A stretch of DNA of 64,000 nt from Flavobacterium sp. (GTDB taxonomy: Bacteria > Bacteroidota > Bacteroidia > Flavobacteriales > Flavobacteriaceae). The position numbers and the translations under genes are program-made. The stretch spans positions 62,001 to 126,000 of the forward strand of contig NZ_JAPZUB010000029.1 in assembly GCF_027533505.1 (NCBI RefSeq), read 5' to 3'. How positions within the stretch are numbered: the stretch's first letter is position 1; every line of letters starts with the position of its first letter. The notes beneath the pieces were generated by a model. The model had not been told where the DNA came from and searched no databases. It saw nothing but the letters and a program-made list of their open reading frames with translations. Shown here in pieces: positions 51,296-60,771 of the stretch.

Positions 51296-53569
51296 ATGAA
51301 AAATCTCAAAAATTCATTGTTTTATTTAGGTGTAACAGGGGGATTTACCGCCCTTATGTTTTGGATTATTACCCAAGGGAAACAGTTGGAAATTGGCCGA
51401 AGAATCATTTCAAATGCTTCTAAAGACACCTTTTTCAATCAGTTTTTAGATGCGATTATGCACAATCTAAAACACCCTTTGGCGATTTTATTATTGCAAA
51501 TCATCACCATCGTTATTGTAGCTCGTTTTTTTGGTTGGATTTTCCGAAAAATTGGACAGCCTACGGTGATTGGTGAAATCATAGCAGGAATTTTTCTCGG
51601 TCCCTCTGTAGTCGGAATGTATCTTCCTGAATATTCAGCGATGCTTTTTCCTGTAGAATCTCTGGGTAATCTACAATTTCTTAGTCAAATTGGCTTGATC
51701 CTTTTCATGTTTGTCATCGGGATGGAACTCGATTTGAAAGTGTTAAAAAATAAGGCCAATGACGCCGTGGTGATAAGCCATGCCAGTATTGTGTTTCCGT
51801 TTGCGTTGGGCATCGGACTTTCGTATTTCATTTACCACCGATTTGCGCCTGCGGGTGTAGAGTTTTTGGCGTTTAGTTTGTTTATGGGTATTGCCATGAG
51901 TATTACCGCTTTTCCGGTATTGGCCCGTATCGTACAGGAACGCGGAATTCATAAAACCCGCCTCGGAACCATTGTGATTACCTGTGCTGCCGCCGATGAT
52001 ATCACGGCTTGGTGTTTGCTAGCCGCCGTAATTGCGATTGTCAAAGCGGGAACCTTTATGAGTTCGTTGTATGTGATTGGATGCGCCACACTCTATGTGT
52101 TGATGATGCTGTTTGTAGTCAAACCCTTTTTGAAAAAAGTCGGCGATTTGTATGCCAACCGCAATGAATTAAGTAAGCCAATTGTAGCTATTTTTCTGCT
52201 TACGCTTATCATTTCATCGTATCTAACAGAAGTAATCGGAATTCATGCGCTTTTTGGCGCTTTTATGACGGGAGCAATTATGCCCGATAGTACTAAATTT
52301 CGCAACATTTTTATTGAAAAAGTGGAGGATGTGGCGTTGATTTTATTATTACCCCTCTTCTTTGTTTTTACGGGGTTACGAACGCAGATCGGACTCATTA
52401 GCGATCCGGAATTGTTGAAAATAACAGGCTATATCATCTTGGTGGCCGTAGCCGGTAAGTTCGTCGGATCGGCGTTGGCGGCTCGATTTGTGGGTCAAAA
52501 TTGGCGGGATAGTCTTACCATTGGTGCCTTAATGAACACCCGTGGGTTGATGGAATTGGTAGTGCTTAATATCGGTTTTGACTTGGGTGTTTTGTCGCCT
52601 GAGATCTTTACAATGATGGTGATTATGGCATTGGTAACTACTTTTATGACGGGACCGGCCATCGATATCATCAATTTTATTTTTAAACGAAAAGCGGCTA
52701 TTCTACCTCAAGAAATTGTTTCGGAAGGGAAATTCAAAATCCTTATTTCTTTTGGGAATAATGAAAAAGGGAAATCCCTACTTCGTCTAGCGCACAGTTT
52801 TGTCAAAAAGCAAAAGGACCATTCGCAAGTTACAGCACTCCATTTATCGTTGAGTGATGAAATTCACTCTTATAACCTCGAAGAATACGAGCAAGAAACG
52901 TTCGCTCCCATTTTGGCCGAATCCGAAGCACTGAATCAGGAGGTTACACCGGTGCTCAAATCAACGGTCGACATCGAAACAGATATTGCCGAAATTGCCA
53001 ATGAAGGAAATTTTGATTTGGTATTAATCGGTCTTGGGAAATCCATTTTTGAAGGTTCTTTGTTAGGGAAAGTACTTGGATTTACCACCCGAATCATCAA
53101 TCCCGATCGCTTGTTGGATAAGTTTACAGGGAAAGAGGGCTTGTTTGAAAATTCTCCCTTTGATGACCGAACCCGATTTATCATATCTAACAGTAAAAAA
53201 CCCTTGGGTATATTGGTGGATAAAGATCTTTCCAATGTTGACGATGTGTTTGTTCCTATTGTGACTCCCGAAGATGTGTTTCTTTTGGATTATACTCAAA
53301 AACTAATTTACAACAGCCAAGCCACCGTGACCTTTTTGGATGTAAATAATCATGTAAAGTCCAATTTTGTTCTAGAAAAAGCCATCGCGGCGCTGCAACA
53401 ATCCTACGGTGCAGACAAAGTTACCGTGATACGGGAAGACGAAATGAAAGCGGGATTGATGGCCAAACAAGATTTGATGATGGTAAGTTTGGAAAGTTGG
53501 AAACAGCTCGTCGATGCCCAATCTTTGTGGTTGAGCACTGTGCCTTCGGTTTTGATTTTAAAACCCTAA
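51296..53569 (+). CDS. CPA2-family cation:proton antiporter with C-terminal USP-like domain
   Basis: About 757 residues from the ATG at 51296. After a first helix, residues about 60-450 form the 12-13 helix Kef/NapA-type exchanger: [36 protein letters not shown], and the catalytic region [15 protein letters not shown] with the paired aspartates. The last 300 residues (from about 465, [24 protein letters not shown]) are soluble and resemble tandem universal-stress-like alpha/beta domains that could gate transport. The ion (Na+ or K+) is not determined. Its end overlaps the DUF5686 gene tail-to-tail by 12 nt. Confidence 0.9.
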   Translation: MKNLKNSLFYLGVTGGFTALMFWIITQGKQLEIGRRIISNASKDTFFNQFLDAIMHNLKHPLAILLLQIITIVIVARFFGWIFRKIGQPTVIGEIIAGIFLGPSVVGMYLPEYSAMLFPVESLGNLQFLSQIGLILFMFVIGMELDLKVLKNKANDAVVISHASIVFPFALGIGLSYFIYHRFAPAGVEFLAFSLFMGIAMSITAFPVLARIVQERGIHKTRLGTIVITCAAADDITAWCLLAAVIAIVKAGTFMSSLYVIGCATLYVLMMLFVVKPFLKKVGDLYANRNELSKPIVAIFLLTLIISSYLTEVIGIHALFGAFMTGAIMPDSTKFRNIFIEKVEDVALILLLPLFFVFTGLRTQIGLISDPELLKITGYIILVAVAGKFVGSALAARFVGQNWRDSLTIGALMNTRGLMELVVLNIGFDLGVLSPEIFTMMVIMALVTTFMTGPAIDIINFIFKRKAAILPQEIVSEGKFKILISFGNNEKGKSLLRLAHSFVKKQKDHSQVTALHLSLSDEIHSYNLEEYEQETFAPILAESEALNQEVTPVLKSTVDIETDIAEIANEGNFDLVLIGLGKSIFEGSLLGKVLGFTTRIINPDRLLDKFTGKEGLFENSPFDDRTRFIISNSKKPLGILVDKDLSNVDDVFVPIVTPEDVFLLDYTQKLIYNSQATVTFLDVNNHVKSNFVLEKAIAALQQSYGADKVTVIREDEMKAGLMAKQDLMMVSLESWKQLVDAQSLWLSTVPSVLILKP

Positions 53570-56038
53570 ATCGAGGTTGTAGCTCACTTTCAACGAAAGG
53601 TTGTCTTCAAATTTAGGTAAACCATACGGGCCATAACGGGTAAAAAAGGTAATTCCAAAGCCTTTAAAAAGTTGGTTGACTTCAACACCACTCTCGAAAT
53701 AGCCTTCTTCCAATGTTTTGTAGGTAAATCCTAAATGGCGCTCTCGATTTTCCATTGTCCCAAAAGCCATCCGAGTGACTACCGAAATTTCAGGTTTGAT
53801 GCGGTACGCAATTTTTACTTTGTTAAACGTGTGACGGGCTTGAAAACTAATGTATCGACTGGAGAAAAATTCATTGAAAAACATGGTTTCAAAACTGTTT
53901 TTCCCTGCAATGGTAATTCGCTTTAACAACGCATCTCGGTTGAGGTTGTTGGGGGCAATACTGTATAAATGGGTCAGCGGCGCTTCGCCAAACACCAAAC
54001 CGCTTTGTAAGATGAATCCGGTTTCTTGTCCCGATAAATATTTGATTTCGTGATTGATGCGAAAATCTATTTTTGAAAACTGAAAATCAGCACCCAACAA
54101 TTGATCGAAGGCTTGGGTCAATTGCAAGGTAAATTTGGGATATCGTTTATTGATTTCCAAACGCCCCGTTGACGTTTGCATATACGAACTAAATGGATTC
54201 CATTGCACGGCCAATTGCAAGGTCGTTAAGGTGTATTCACTCAGCAATTGATTGCCTTGCTGGTATTGGTAATCAAAACGGGGAGCGATGGCGCTGCGGC
54301 TGATTCCGGCGTAAAGATCGGTTTTGGGGATGTATTTGCTTTCCCAATAGGCTGACGCGGTTTTGTGGTTGTAAAAGGTAGAAATGTTGATGGGACGCGG
54401 GTCGTAAATACGAAAACGACGGCTTTCCGTGGCAAATTGTATTTGACCGATTTCAGCCACATCATCAGTATAGGAAACAGAGGCCCAACTGTTGGTTTCG
54501 GCATCCAACAACAGCGAAGGAGCGATATGGTATTTGAAGGCATCGTCTTTTAATCCATAAGCGACATAAGCTCCAATTTTATATTTTTCAGAAAAACGGG
54601 TATTGGTTGTTCCCCCGAAACCTAGTCGAAATCCTTCATAATTGTTGTATTTTAAAATACTTCGAAGGTCCAAATCAAATTTTCCCAAGGGCAAGTACCC
54701 GTTAAATATTTTCCGCCCCAGAAAAATTTTATGCTCAATATTTTCGGCAGCAGCCAAACTGTCAATGTTGATATACGTTGGCATTTTTCGACGATCAATC
54801 GTATCCCGTTGCATGGTTTGCCAATAACCATCGGGTTTGCTCATGCTCGACTCGGGGACATCAATACGAATCGCAGGTTGTATCGTAACTACGTTTTGGT
54901 TGATTTTAACGTCAAACGGTTTAGACTCCAATTTCAAATACATTCGATCGGAGGCATTTTGTTCCAATCCTTCAATGCTGGAATTAAACATAATGGTACC
55001 GCCAAACAATTTTAAATCCTCGGAGTTATCTCCCTTAACCACCACCAATTTTCGTTTTTCGGGAAACCAAATATTTTGTTTTGGCAGCCAATTGAAGGTA
55101 TACGTGGCATTAATGTTTACCATTCCATATACCCGAAAAAAGGCTTTGGCAATGGCAAAATTTTCTGCGTCGATATACAATAATCCTCGTAATTTATTGG
55201 AATTTAATTTTTTGGGTTGAAAATAAATGCGGTATACGGTTCGGTTTTGAATTTTCAAGGTGTCCACCATTTTAAAAACAAACATTTTACGTCCGTAGGA
55301 TGAAATCGGATTCTGGACGGTAACTTCCAAAATATCCAAATACCGATCGTACAACGAATACGAAATCAAGTTCAACCCCAAGTACTCGTAAAGCGGTTTT
55401 TTAAATCCGGCCATTCTTGAGGCCAATACGGTTTCCTTGGTGCCGTAATTGTTGAACTGAATTAAATTGACCTTTTCGGTTTGGTACAAATGCTGTTTTT
55501 CGACCAATTTTTTGAACTTGTAGTTGGAAGAATCCAAAACCATTTTGGGTTTGCCAAACCAACGGGGTTTATAAGTGGTATCGATTTTGGAGGAAATAGA
55601 ATCGGGATTAGCCGTCACCAATAGGGATTCGTAATTTTTGTATTCGTAGGTTTGAAGGACCTTTTCGGGCTGGTTTTTCGAACGGTTTTCGATGACTTTT
55701 TTTAGGATGGCATTGGTTTCGTTATCGGTGTAAATTTCAACCGATTTTTGCGATAAGTCGGAAACCATTTTAATCAATATAAAGGGGGCACCAATGCTGA
55801 GGTAGTGGTTTTTGTCGTGATAGCCCTTATAACTCACCTGAATAGGCTTTGTTTCTTCGTCAATAACCAAAGAAAAACGTCCCTCCCAATTGGTATATAC
55901 CGTTTGGTTTTGGTAGGATACCATCGCAAAAGCAATCGGGATAGTCGTATCGTAATCGATGACTTGTCCCTGCATTGTTTTTTGGGCGCTTAGGATTTGG
56001 GTAAGCCATAGCAACCCGAAAATCCAACTGTTTTTCAT
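53558..56038 (-). CDS. DUF5686 outer-membrane protein with carboxypeptidase-like regulatory domain
   Basis: An 826-residue exported protein. A signal peptide (MKNSWIFGLLWLTQILSA, then QKTMQ) is followed by a CarboxypepD-reg-like domain (MQGQVIDYDTTIPIAFAMVSYQNQTVYTNWEGRFSLV), then the DUF5686 region (RMAGFKKPLYEYLGLNLISYSLYDRYLDIL, VYRIYFQPKKLNSNKLRGLLYIDAENFAI) and a C-terminal beta barrel of many strands ending [10 protein letters not shown]. It is a conserved Bacteroidota outer-membrane protein of unknown function. Confidence 0.88.
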   Translation of the reverse strand: MKNSWIFGLLWLTQILSAQKTMQGQVIDYDTTIPIAFAMVSYQNQTVYTNWEGRFSLVIDEETKPIQVSYKGYHDKNHYLSIGAPFILIKMVSDLSQKSVEIYTDNETNAILKKVIENRSKNQPEKVLQTYEYKNYESLLVTANPDSISSKIDTTYKPRWFGKPKMVLDSSNYKFKKLVEKQHLYQTEKVNLIQFNNYGTKETVLASRMAGFKKPLYEYLGLNLISYSLYDRYLDILEVTVQNPISSYGRKMFVFKMVDTLKIQNRTVYRIYFQPKKLNSNKLRGLLYIDAENFAIAKAFFRVYGMVNINATYTFNWLPKQNIWFPEKRKLVVVKGDNSEDLKLFGGTIMFNSSIEGLEQNASDRMYLKLESKPFDVKINQNVVTIQPAIRIDVPESSMSKPDGYWQTMQRDTIDRRKMPTYINIDSLAAAENIEHKIFLGRKIFNGYLPLGKFDLDLRSILKYNNYEGFRLGFGGTTNTRFSEKYKIGAYVAYGLKDDAFKYHIAPSLLLDAETNSWASVSYTDDVAEIGQIQFATESRRFRIYDPRPINISTFYNHKTASAYWESKYIPKTDLYAGISRSAIAPRFDYQYQQGNQLLSEYTLTTLQLAVQWNPFSSYMQTSTGRLEINKRYPKFTLQLTQAFDQLLGADFQFSKIDFRINHEIKYLSGQETGFILQSGLVFGEAPLTHLYSIAPNNLNRDALLKRITIAGKNSFETMFFNEFFSSRYISFQARHTFNKVKIAYRIKPEISVVTRMAFGTMENRERHLGFTYKTLEEGYFESGVEVNQLFKGFGITFFTRYGPYGLPKFEDNLSLKVSYNLDLGF

Positions 56039-56063
56039 GGATATTTGTTTTGTTTGATGGGTA

Positions 56064-56071
56064 CAAAAGTA
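56064..56071 (-). promoter_or_regulatory. Putative -7 box for the DUF5686 gene
   Basis: Minus strand TACTTTTG, 25 nt before the start; no clear -33 box. Confidence 0.4.
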
Positions 56072-56077
56072 GGAATA

Positions 56078-56111
56078 AAAAAATCCGTTAGCGGTAAGGA
56101 TAACGGATTTT
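56078..56111 (-). terminator. Terminator of pyrH-frr
   Basis: An 11-bp stem AAAATCCGTTA/TAACGGATTTT with a 10-nt loop, followed on the minus strand by T's, just after frr. Confidence 0.85.
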
Positions 56112-56133
56112 AAAGTTCGAACGTATCGGTTCG

Positions 56134-56694
56134 TTATACTTTCATGATTTCAGCTTCTTTTACAACAAGATGTTCTTCGATTTTTTTGATAAAATTGTCG
56201 GTTAATTTTTGCACATCATCCTCCGCTTTTTTACACAAATCTTCCGAAACACCTTCTTTTTCCAATTTTTTAATTTCAGTATTCGCGTCTTTTCGGTGGT
56301 TGCGAATTCCGATTTTAGCTTCTTCTGCTTCGTGTTTGGCTTGTTTTACCAAATCACGGCGACGTTCTTCCGTAAGAGGCGGAACACTAATGATGATTAC
56401 ATCCCCATTATTCATTGGATTAAATCCAAGGTTGGCATTCATGATCGCTTTCTCAATCGGCGTCAACATGCTTTTTTCGTAGGGTTGTATGGTCAAGGTG
56501 CGCGCATCGGGAACATTGACATTGGAAACTTGGGAAAGTGGTGTCATCGATCCGTAATAATCTACAAATACACTGCCCAACATTTGTGGGGAAGCCTTAC
56601 CGGCACGGATGTTTAAAAACGATTTTTCAAGGTGGGCTACCGAAGCATTCATCGCATCTTTTGCTTCTTCCAAAATCAATTCAATATCTTCCAT
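56134..56694 (-). CDS. frr: Ribosome recycling factor
   Basis: The factor splits the post-termination ribosome with EF-G. At 186 residues it has the usual layout: long helices at both ends (LEEAKDAMNASVAHLEKSFLNIRAGKASPQML), the small domain with YYGSMTPLSQVSNVNVPDARTLTIQPYEKSML, and PPLTEERRRDLVKQAKHEAEEAKIGIRNHRKDAN. It follows pyrH by 18 nt, the standard bacterial pairing. Confidence 0.97.
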   Translation of the reverse strand: MEDIELILEEAKDAMNASVAHLEKSFLNIRAGKASPQMLGSVFVDYYGSMTPLSQVSNVNVPDARTLTIQPYEKSMLTPIEKAIMNANLGFNPMNNGDVIIISVPPLTEERRRDLVKQAKHEAEEAKIGIRNHRKDANTEIKKLEKEGVSEDLCKKAEDDVQKLTDNFIKKIEEHLVVKEAEIMKV

Positions 56695-56712
56695 AATTCA
56701 GTTTTAACAAAG

Positions 56713-57420
56713 TTAGATAGTTACAACAGTTCCTATAGTTTCGCCTTGGCAAATTTTTAATAAGTTCCCCGCTTTGTTCATGTCAAAAACTACAATCGGC
56801 AATTGGTTTTCTTGACTTAACGTAAAAGCCGTGGTATCCATTACATTAAGGCCTTTTTGAAGCACTTCCTCGAAGGAAATAAAATCAAATTTAACGGCAT
56901 TTTTATCTTTTTCAGGATCGGCGGTGTACACGCCATCGACTCGGGTTCCTTTTAATATAACATCAGCACCCACCTCCATACCGCGAAGGACAGCTGCGGT
57001 ATCGGTGGTAAAATAAGGGTTTCCAGTTCCCGCACCAAAAATAACAATACGACCTTTTTCTAAGTGACGCACCGCGCGACGTTTGATGTAAGGCTCGGCA
57101 ATCGATTCAATTTTCAATGCCGTTTGCAAACGGGTCTGCATGCCTTTATCTTCCAAAGCACCTTGTAAAGCCATTCCATTAATTACGGTGGCCAACATGC
57201 CCATATAATCACCTTGTACACGATCCATGCCGTTGCTAGCCCCTACCACTCCTCTGAAAATATTACCGCCGCCAATCACAATGGCAATTTGAACACCTTG
57301 ATCATGGACTTGTTTGATTTCGTCGGCATATTCGGCCAAACGTTTTGGGTCAATGCCGTATTGACGGTCACCCATCAACGCTTCACCGCTTAACTTCAAG
57401 AGAATTCGGTTATATTTCAT
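56713..57420 (-). CDS. pyrH: UMP kinase
   Basis: Phosphorylates UMP to UDP with ATP; bacterial amino-acid-kinase fold. The 235 residues show [50 protein letters not shown] and the [14 protein letters not shown] block. It heads the pyrH-frr operon. Confidence 0.97.
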   Translation of the reverse strand: MKYNRILLKLSGEALMGDRQYGIDPKRLAEYADEIKQVHDQGVQIAIVIGGGNIFRGVVGASNGMDRVQGDYMGMLATVINGMALQGALEDKGMQTRLQTALKIESIAEPYIKRRAVRHLEKGRIVIFGAGTGNPYFTTDTAAVLRGMEVGADVILKGTRVDGVYTADPEKDKNAVKFDFISFEEVLQKGLNVMDTTAFTLSQENQLPIVVFDMNKAGNLLKICQGETIGTVVTI

Positions 57421-57452
57421 AAGAAAGTTTTGCTATTTTCTATTTTGCAATG

Positions 57453-57460
57453 CAAATATA
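57453..57460 (-). promoter_or_regulatory. Putative -7 box for pyrH-frr
   Basis: Minus strand TATATTTG, 32 nt before the pyrH start; -33 box not clear. Confidence 0.45.
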
Positions 57461-57497
57461 GCGATATTCTAATGTTGTAAAAGTGCCCTGAAAAAAA

Positions 57498-58280
57498 TTA
57501 TCCCAAGACCTCTTGATATCGTTTTTGGGCTTCGTCATATCCAATCTGAAAAATTTCTTCCATTTTATGTTTGTTGGTTTCAAAGGTGCTGTAATTACAC
57601 AGCGCTTCGGGTTCGATGATCAAATCGCAATTGCTGAATTTTTGCAAATGAGTGTGCGCATACAGCAAATCAAAAGCTCTGCTAGTGACCGCTTTAATGG
57701 ATCGCAATTGATCGGCTTGAATTTTTTCAATCGGACTCACGTAAATCCCGATAATGTAATCGCATAGGTCGGCAATCAAGTCGGCGGGAAAATGATTTAG
57801 AATCCCCCCATCACTGTATATATTTCCTTCAATAACATGCGGTGAAATAACTCCCGGAAAAGCTGATGAGGCCAAAATCGCATCGCTGATGGGAACATTG
57901 GGGGCAAAAACACAAAGCTTCCCTTGTACCATATCGGTAGCGGTGATGTACATCGGTAATGGAAAATCTCCAATAGTTGCTTTCCCAAATATTTGGTCAA
58001 AATATTTTTTAAACGAATCCGAGTCAATTAACCCCGGCTTTTTTAGCGTAAAATGGGTCCAATGAAAAAAGTAAATCGATTGAAAAAACTCCAAGATTTC
58101 AACGGGACTTTTTCCCCAAGCATACAAAGAACCCACAATCGAACCCGCACTGGTACCTGAAATAATCGCGGGTTTAAGACCTTGTTTTTCAAAAAAATGA
58201 AGGGCTCCGGCATGGGCTAATCCTTTGGTGCCACCACCAGACAAAACATAGCCAATACGTTGGGAAGTTAGCGTTTTCAT
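57498..58280 (-). CDS. Patatin-like phospholipase (RssA-like)
   Basis: A 260-residue Ser-Asp dyad hydrolase. The oxyanion loop is SGGGTKGLAHAG (14-25), the nucleophile elbow GTSAGS has Ser44, and the dyad Asp157 is in SDGGI. There is no signal peptide or outer-membrane barrel, so it is the short cytoplasmic type. I use the ATG at 58278-58280; an upstream ATG (58320-58322) lies beyond a -7 box (58305-58312), so it would not be transcribed from that promoter. It is divergent from the thioredoxin-like gene. Confidence 0.9.
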   Translation of the reverse strand: MKTLTSQRIGYVLSGGGTKGLAHAGALHFFEKQGLKPAIISGTSAGSIVGSLYAWGKSPVEILEFFQSIYFFHWTHFTLKKPGLIDSDSFKKYFDQIFGKATIGDFPLPMYITATDMVQGKLCVFAPNVPISDAILASSAFPGVISPHVIEGNIYSDGGILNHFPADLIADLCDYIIGIYVSPIEKIQADQLRSIKAVTSRAFDLLYAHTHLQKFSNCDLIIEPEALCNYSTFETNKHKMEEIFQIGYDEAQKRYQEVLG

Positions 58281-58304
58281 AGGCGTGTAATCTAGGTTAC
58301 CAAC

Positions 58305-58312
58305 CAAATATA
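58305..58312 (-). promoter_or_regulatory. Putative -7 box for the patatin gene
   Basis: Minus strand TATATTTG, 24 nt before the chosen start. Confidence 0.45.
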
Positions 58313-58322
58313 CGAAAAGCAT

Positions 58323-58330
58323 TACCTTTG
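58323..58330 (+). promoter_or_regulatory. Putative -7 box for the thioredoxin-like gene
   Basis: TACCTTTG, 21 nt before the ATG at 58352; back-to-back with the patatin promoter only 10 nt away. Confidence 0.45.
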
Positions 58331-58351
58331 CCCAAACAAATCACTAAACCC

Positions 58352-58954
58352 ATGAATTCAATAATTCAAAACAGTTTACAAAATAGTTACACCTATGCCG
58401 CGTATCGCCAGTTGATGCAAACCTACGCGCAAGAAGGAAAAACTACTGGGGAGCAAACGGAAGCCTATGTTCATTACACCCATTTGAACGAAGCGCGGAT
58501 GCACCGTTTGGATAAAACGATCACCTTAACGCCTGAAGTCAGTCATTTCTTAGGCCAGTTGCAAAATGAATTACTTTGGGTTGTTTTGGCCGAAACGTGG
58601 TGTGGTGATGCCGCTCAAGTGCTGCCTGTTTTAGATAAAATGGCATCGCATACTACCAAAATTCAGATGCGTGTGGTGCTCCGCGATGAACACCCTGCCT
58701 TAATGGATTTATTTTTAACCAACGGAACCCGTTCTATTCCTAAGTTAATTATGATAGATAAAGTTTCTGGTGCAGTCATTGGGGATTTTGGACCCCGACC
58801 TCAGGGGGCAAAACAGTTGATCGTGGATTATAAAGCTGCACACGGAGTGGTCGACGATGAAGCCAAAGCGGCACTGCAAAAATGGTATTTACAAGATAAA
58901 GGCGTCAGTATTCAAAACGAGATAGTAGCATTATTGCAACCCGTAAAAGTGTAA
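58352..58954 (+). CDS. Thioredoxin-like protein with single-Cys WCGDA motif
   Basis: A 200-residue cytoplasmic protein. After a helical N-terminal part (about 1-70), a thioredoxin fold has LAETWCGDAAQVLPVLDKMA at the active-site position, with Cys84 but Ala87 in place of the second Cys, and a GTRSIPKLIMID cis-proline block. With one cysteine it cannot act as a normal CxxC disulfide reductase; peroxidase-like or regulatory roles are possible. The family is common in Bacteroidota and Firmicutes. Confidence 0.85.
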   Translation: MNSIIQNSLQNSYTYAAYRQLMQTYAQEGKTTGEQTEAYVHYTHLNEARMHRLDKTITLTPEVSHFLGQLQNELLWVVLAETWCGDAAQVLPVLDKMASHTTKIQMRVVLRDEHPALMDLFLTNGTRSIPKLIMIDKVSGAVIGDFGPRPQGAKQLIVDYKAAHGVVDDEAKAALQKWYLQDKGVSIQNEIVALLQPVKV

Positions 58955-58957
58955 GGC

Positions 58958-58984
58958 AAAGGAGTTCATTCGGACTCCTTTTTT
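58958..58984. terminator. Terminator between the thioredoxin-like gene and truB
   Basis: Stem AAAGGAGT/ACTCCTTT with an 8-nt loop and T's on the plus strand. The truB stop codon falls inside the loop. Confidence 0.8.
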
Positions 58985-59676
58985 GATACTATTGCAACAA
59001 ATTCCTCGGGAGTAAGTGCTTCATTGACCGAATAATTTCCAATTTTGGTACGACGCAATGCTGTTAAATAACCGCCCGATTGCAGTGCTTTTCCAAAATC
59101 ATAAGCAAGCGAACGAATGTAGGTGCCTTTGCTGCAAGTAACTCGAAAGTCAATTGCTGGTAAAGCAATTCGGGTAATTTCAAATTCGTAAATGGTGGTT
59201 TTTCGCGCTTCAATTTCGACTTCTTCTCCCGCACGTGCATGTTCGTACAAACGTTTCCCCTCTTTTTTTATCGCTGAAAAAACAGGCGGTTTCTGCATGA
59301 TTTCGCCTTCAAAAGTTTGGGCCGTTGCTCGAATCAAATCCTCTGTAATGTGCTCAAAAGGAAAAGTAGCATTAATTTCGGTTTCTAAATCATAAGAAGG
59401 GGTGGTCGCTCCCACGGTTATCGTACCGGTATATTCTTTGGTTTGCCCTTGAATTTCGGCTATTTTTTTGGTGAATTTCCCCGTACAAATAATTAACAAT
59501 CCCGTAGCCAAAGGGTCCAATGTTCCCGCATGTCCAATTTTAAAGGTTTTCGAAAATTGATAACGTCGCTTTAAGGCATACTTCAGTTTGTTGACCGCTT
59601 GAAAAGAACTCCACGTGAGCGGTTTGTCAATGAGCAGGACTTGTCCGTCTTTAAAAGTTTCAGCCGTCCAACTCAT
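58966..59676 (-). CDS. truB: tRNA pseudouridine-55 synthase
   Basis: Makes pseudouridine 55 in the T-loop of tRNAs. The 236 residues have KPLTWSSFQAVNKLK, the catalytic-Asp loop KIGHAGTLDPLATGLLIICTGKFTK, RPPVFSAIK-like KPPVFSAIKKEGKRLYEHARAG, and CSKGTYIRSLAYDFG. It starts within the last 4 nt of uppP, so it is coupled to it. Confidence 0.96.
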   Translation of the reverse strand: MSWTAETFKDGQVLLIDKPLTWSSFQAVNKLKYALKRRYQFSKTFKIGHAGTLDPLATGLLIICTGKFTKKIAEIQGQTKEYTGTITVGATTPSYDLETEINATFPFEHITEDLIRATAQTFEGEIMQKPPVFSAIKKEGKRLYEHARAGEEVEIEARKTTIYEFEITRIALPAIDFRVTCSKGTYIRSLAYDFGKALQSGGYLTALRRTKIGNYSVNEALTPEEFVAIVSKKESE

Positions 59677-60485
59677 GGTTTTATCAACGTAAAGTATAAT
59701 AGCAAGGCGGTTCCAGCGATGATTCGGTAGTAGCCCCAGGGTTTGAAACCATATTTTTTGATGATGCCGATGAAGAATTTTATCGCAAGAATAGCGACTA
59801 CAAAAGCTACCGCATTACCCATTAAAAACAATTTTAGATGTTCGCTATTTTGCGTCAGCAATTCATAACCTTTCAGTCCCGTATTCTCGTACGTTTTTAA
59901 AAAAATCGAATACGTTGTCACTGCCAACATCGTAGGAACGGCCAAAAAAAATGAAAACTCAGCGGCTGCCGCTCGTGTAAGCCCTTGTTGCATTCCGCCA
60001 ATAATAGAAGCCGCCGACCGACTCGTACCGGGCATCATCGCCAAACATTGCCAAAGACCAATAAAGAACCCTTTTTTATACGTGATTTCTTCCTCAGAAG
60101 TCACCGTAGGATTTTGAAAACGGGCATCTACAAAAAGCAAGACTATTCCGCCAACAATTAAAACAATAGCAATGGGAATAGGGTCGCCTAAAACCGCTTC
60201 AATTTTGTCATCAAACAATTTTCCCAAAACCAAGGCTGGAAGAACAGCCACAGCTAATTTGAGGTAAAAACCGATTCTTTTGAAATCAAAAAACTTGCGC
60301 CAATACAAAACAACAACAGCAAGTATTGCCCCAAATTGAATGGCTACTTGGAAGAGTTTTACAAAATCATCGTTTTGAATGCCAAAATAAGCACTGGTAA
60401 AAATCATGTGGGCCGTAGAGGAAACCGGTAAATATTCGGTCAATCCTTCTACAATAGCAATGAGAAGCGCTTGAAGTAAGTCCAT
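59673..60485 (-). CDS. uppP: Undecaprenyl-diphosphatase (BacA/UppP)
   Basis: An integral membrane phosphatase that recycles the undecaprenyl carrier for cell-wall synthesis. The 270 residues contain the two catalytic motifs EGLTEYLPVSSTAHM (near 13-27) and MPGTSRSAASIIGGM, with about eight membrane helices. Genes order is ftsX, DUF3098, uppP, truB, a common flavobacterial run. Confidence 0.96.
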   Translation of the reverse strand: MDLLQALLIAIVEGLTEYLPVSSTAHMIFTSAYFGIQNDDFVKLFQVAIQFGAILAVVVLYWRKFFDFKRIGFYLKLAVAVLPALVLGKLFDDKIEAVLGDPIPIAIVLIVGGIVLLFVDARFQNPTVTSEEEITYKKGFFIGLWQCLAMMPGTSRSAASIIGGMQQGLTRAAAAEFSFFLAVPTMLAVTTYSIFLKTYENTGLKGYELLTQNSEHLKLFLMGNAVAFVVAILAIKFFIGIIKKYGFKPWGYYRIIAGTALLLYFTLIKP

Positions 60486-60514
60486 GGTGTATTGTTAAGT
60501 CTCCCTTGAGCCGT

Positions 60515-60757
60515 TTATTCGGATTTTCCTTTACGAAAAATGGAATAAATCACAATTCCAAATCCCGCGAGCACTACCGTGGGTGCCAAACGAATACGGC
60601 GGAAACTCATGATATCAGCATTCCATTCGGCAGGATTGTCATTGCTGCTGCCCGACATAAGGATAAATCCCAATGCGATTACGGCTAAACCGATGATTAA
60701 AACGGTATAGTTTTCTTTTTTAAAAAGGAAATCCGGTTTGTTTTCTGGTGCACTCAT
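60515..60757 (-). CDS. DUF3098 small membrane protein
   Basis: An 80-residue protein with two transmembrane segments (YTVLIIGLAVIALGFILMSG and RLAPTVVLAGFGIVIYSIF) separated by the conserved polar loop DNPAEWNADIMSFRRIRL. It matches the DUF3098 pattern, always found beside ftsX and uppP in Bacteroidota. Function unknown; the context suggests division or envelope work. Confidence 0.88.
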   Translation of the reverse strand: MSAPENKPDFLFKKENYTVLIIGLAVIALGFILMSGSSNDNPAEWNADIMSFRRIRLAPTVVLAGFGIVIYSIFRKGKSE

Positions 60758-60771
60758 AAGGCCGTACGGAA

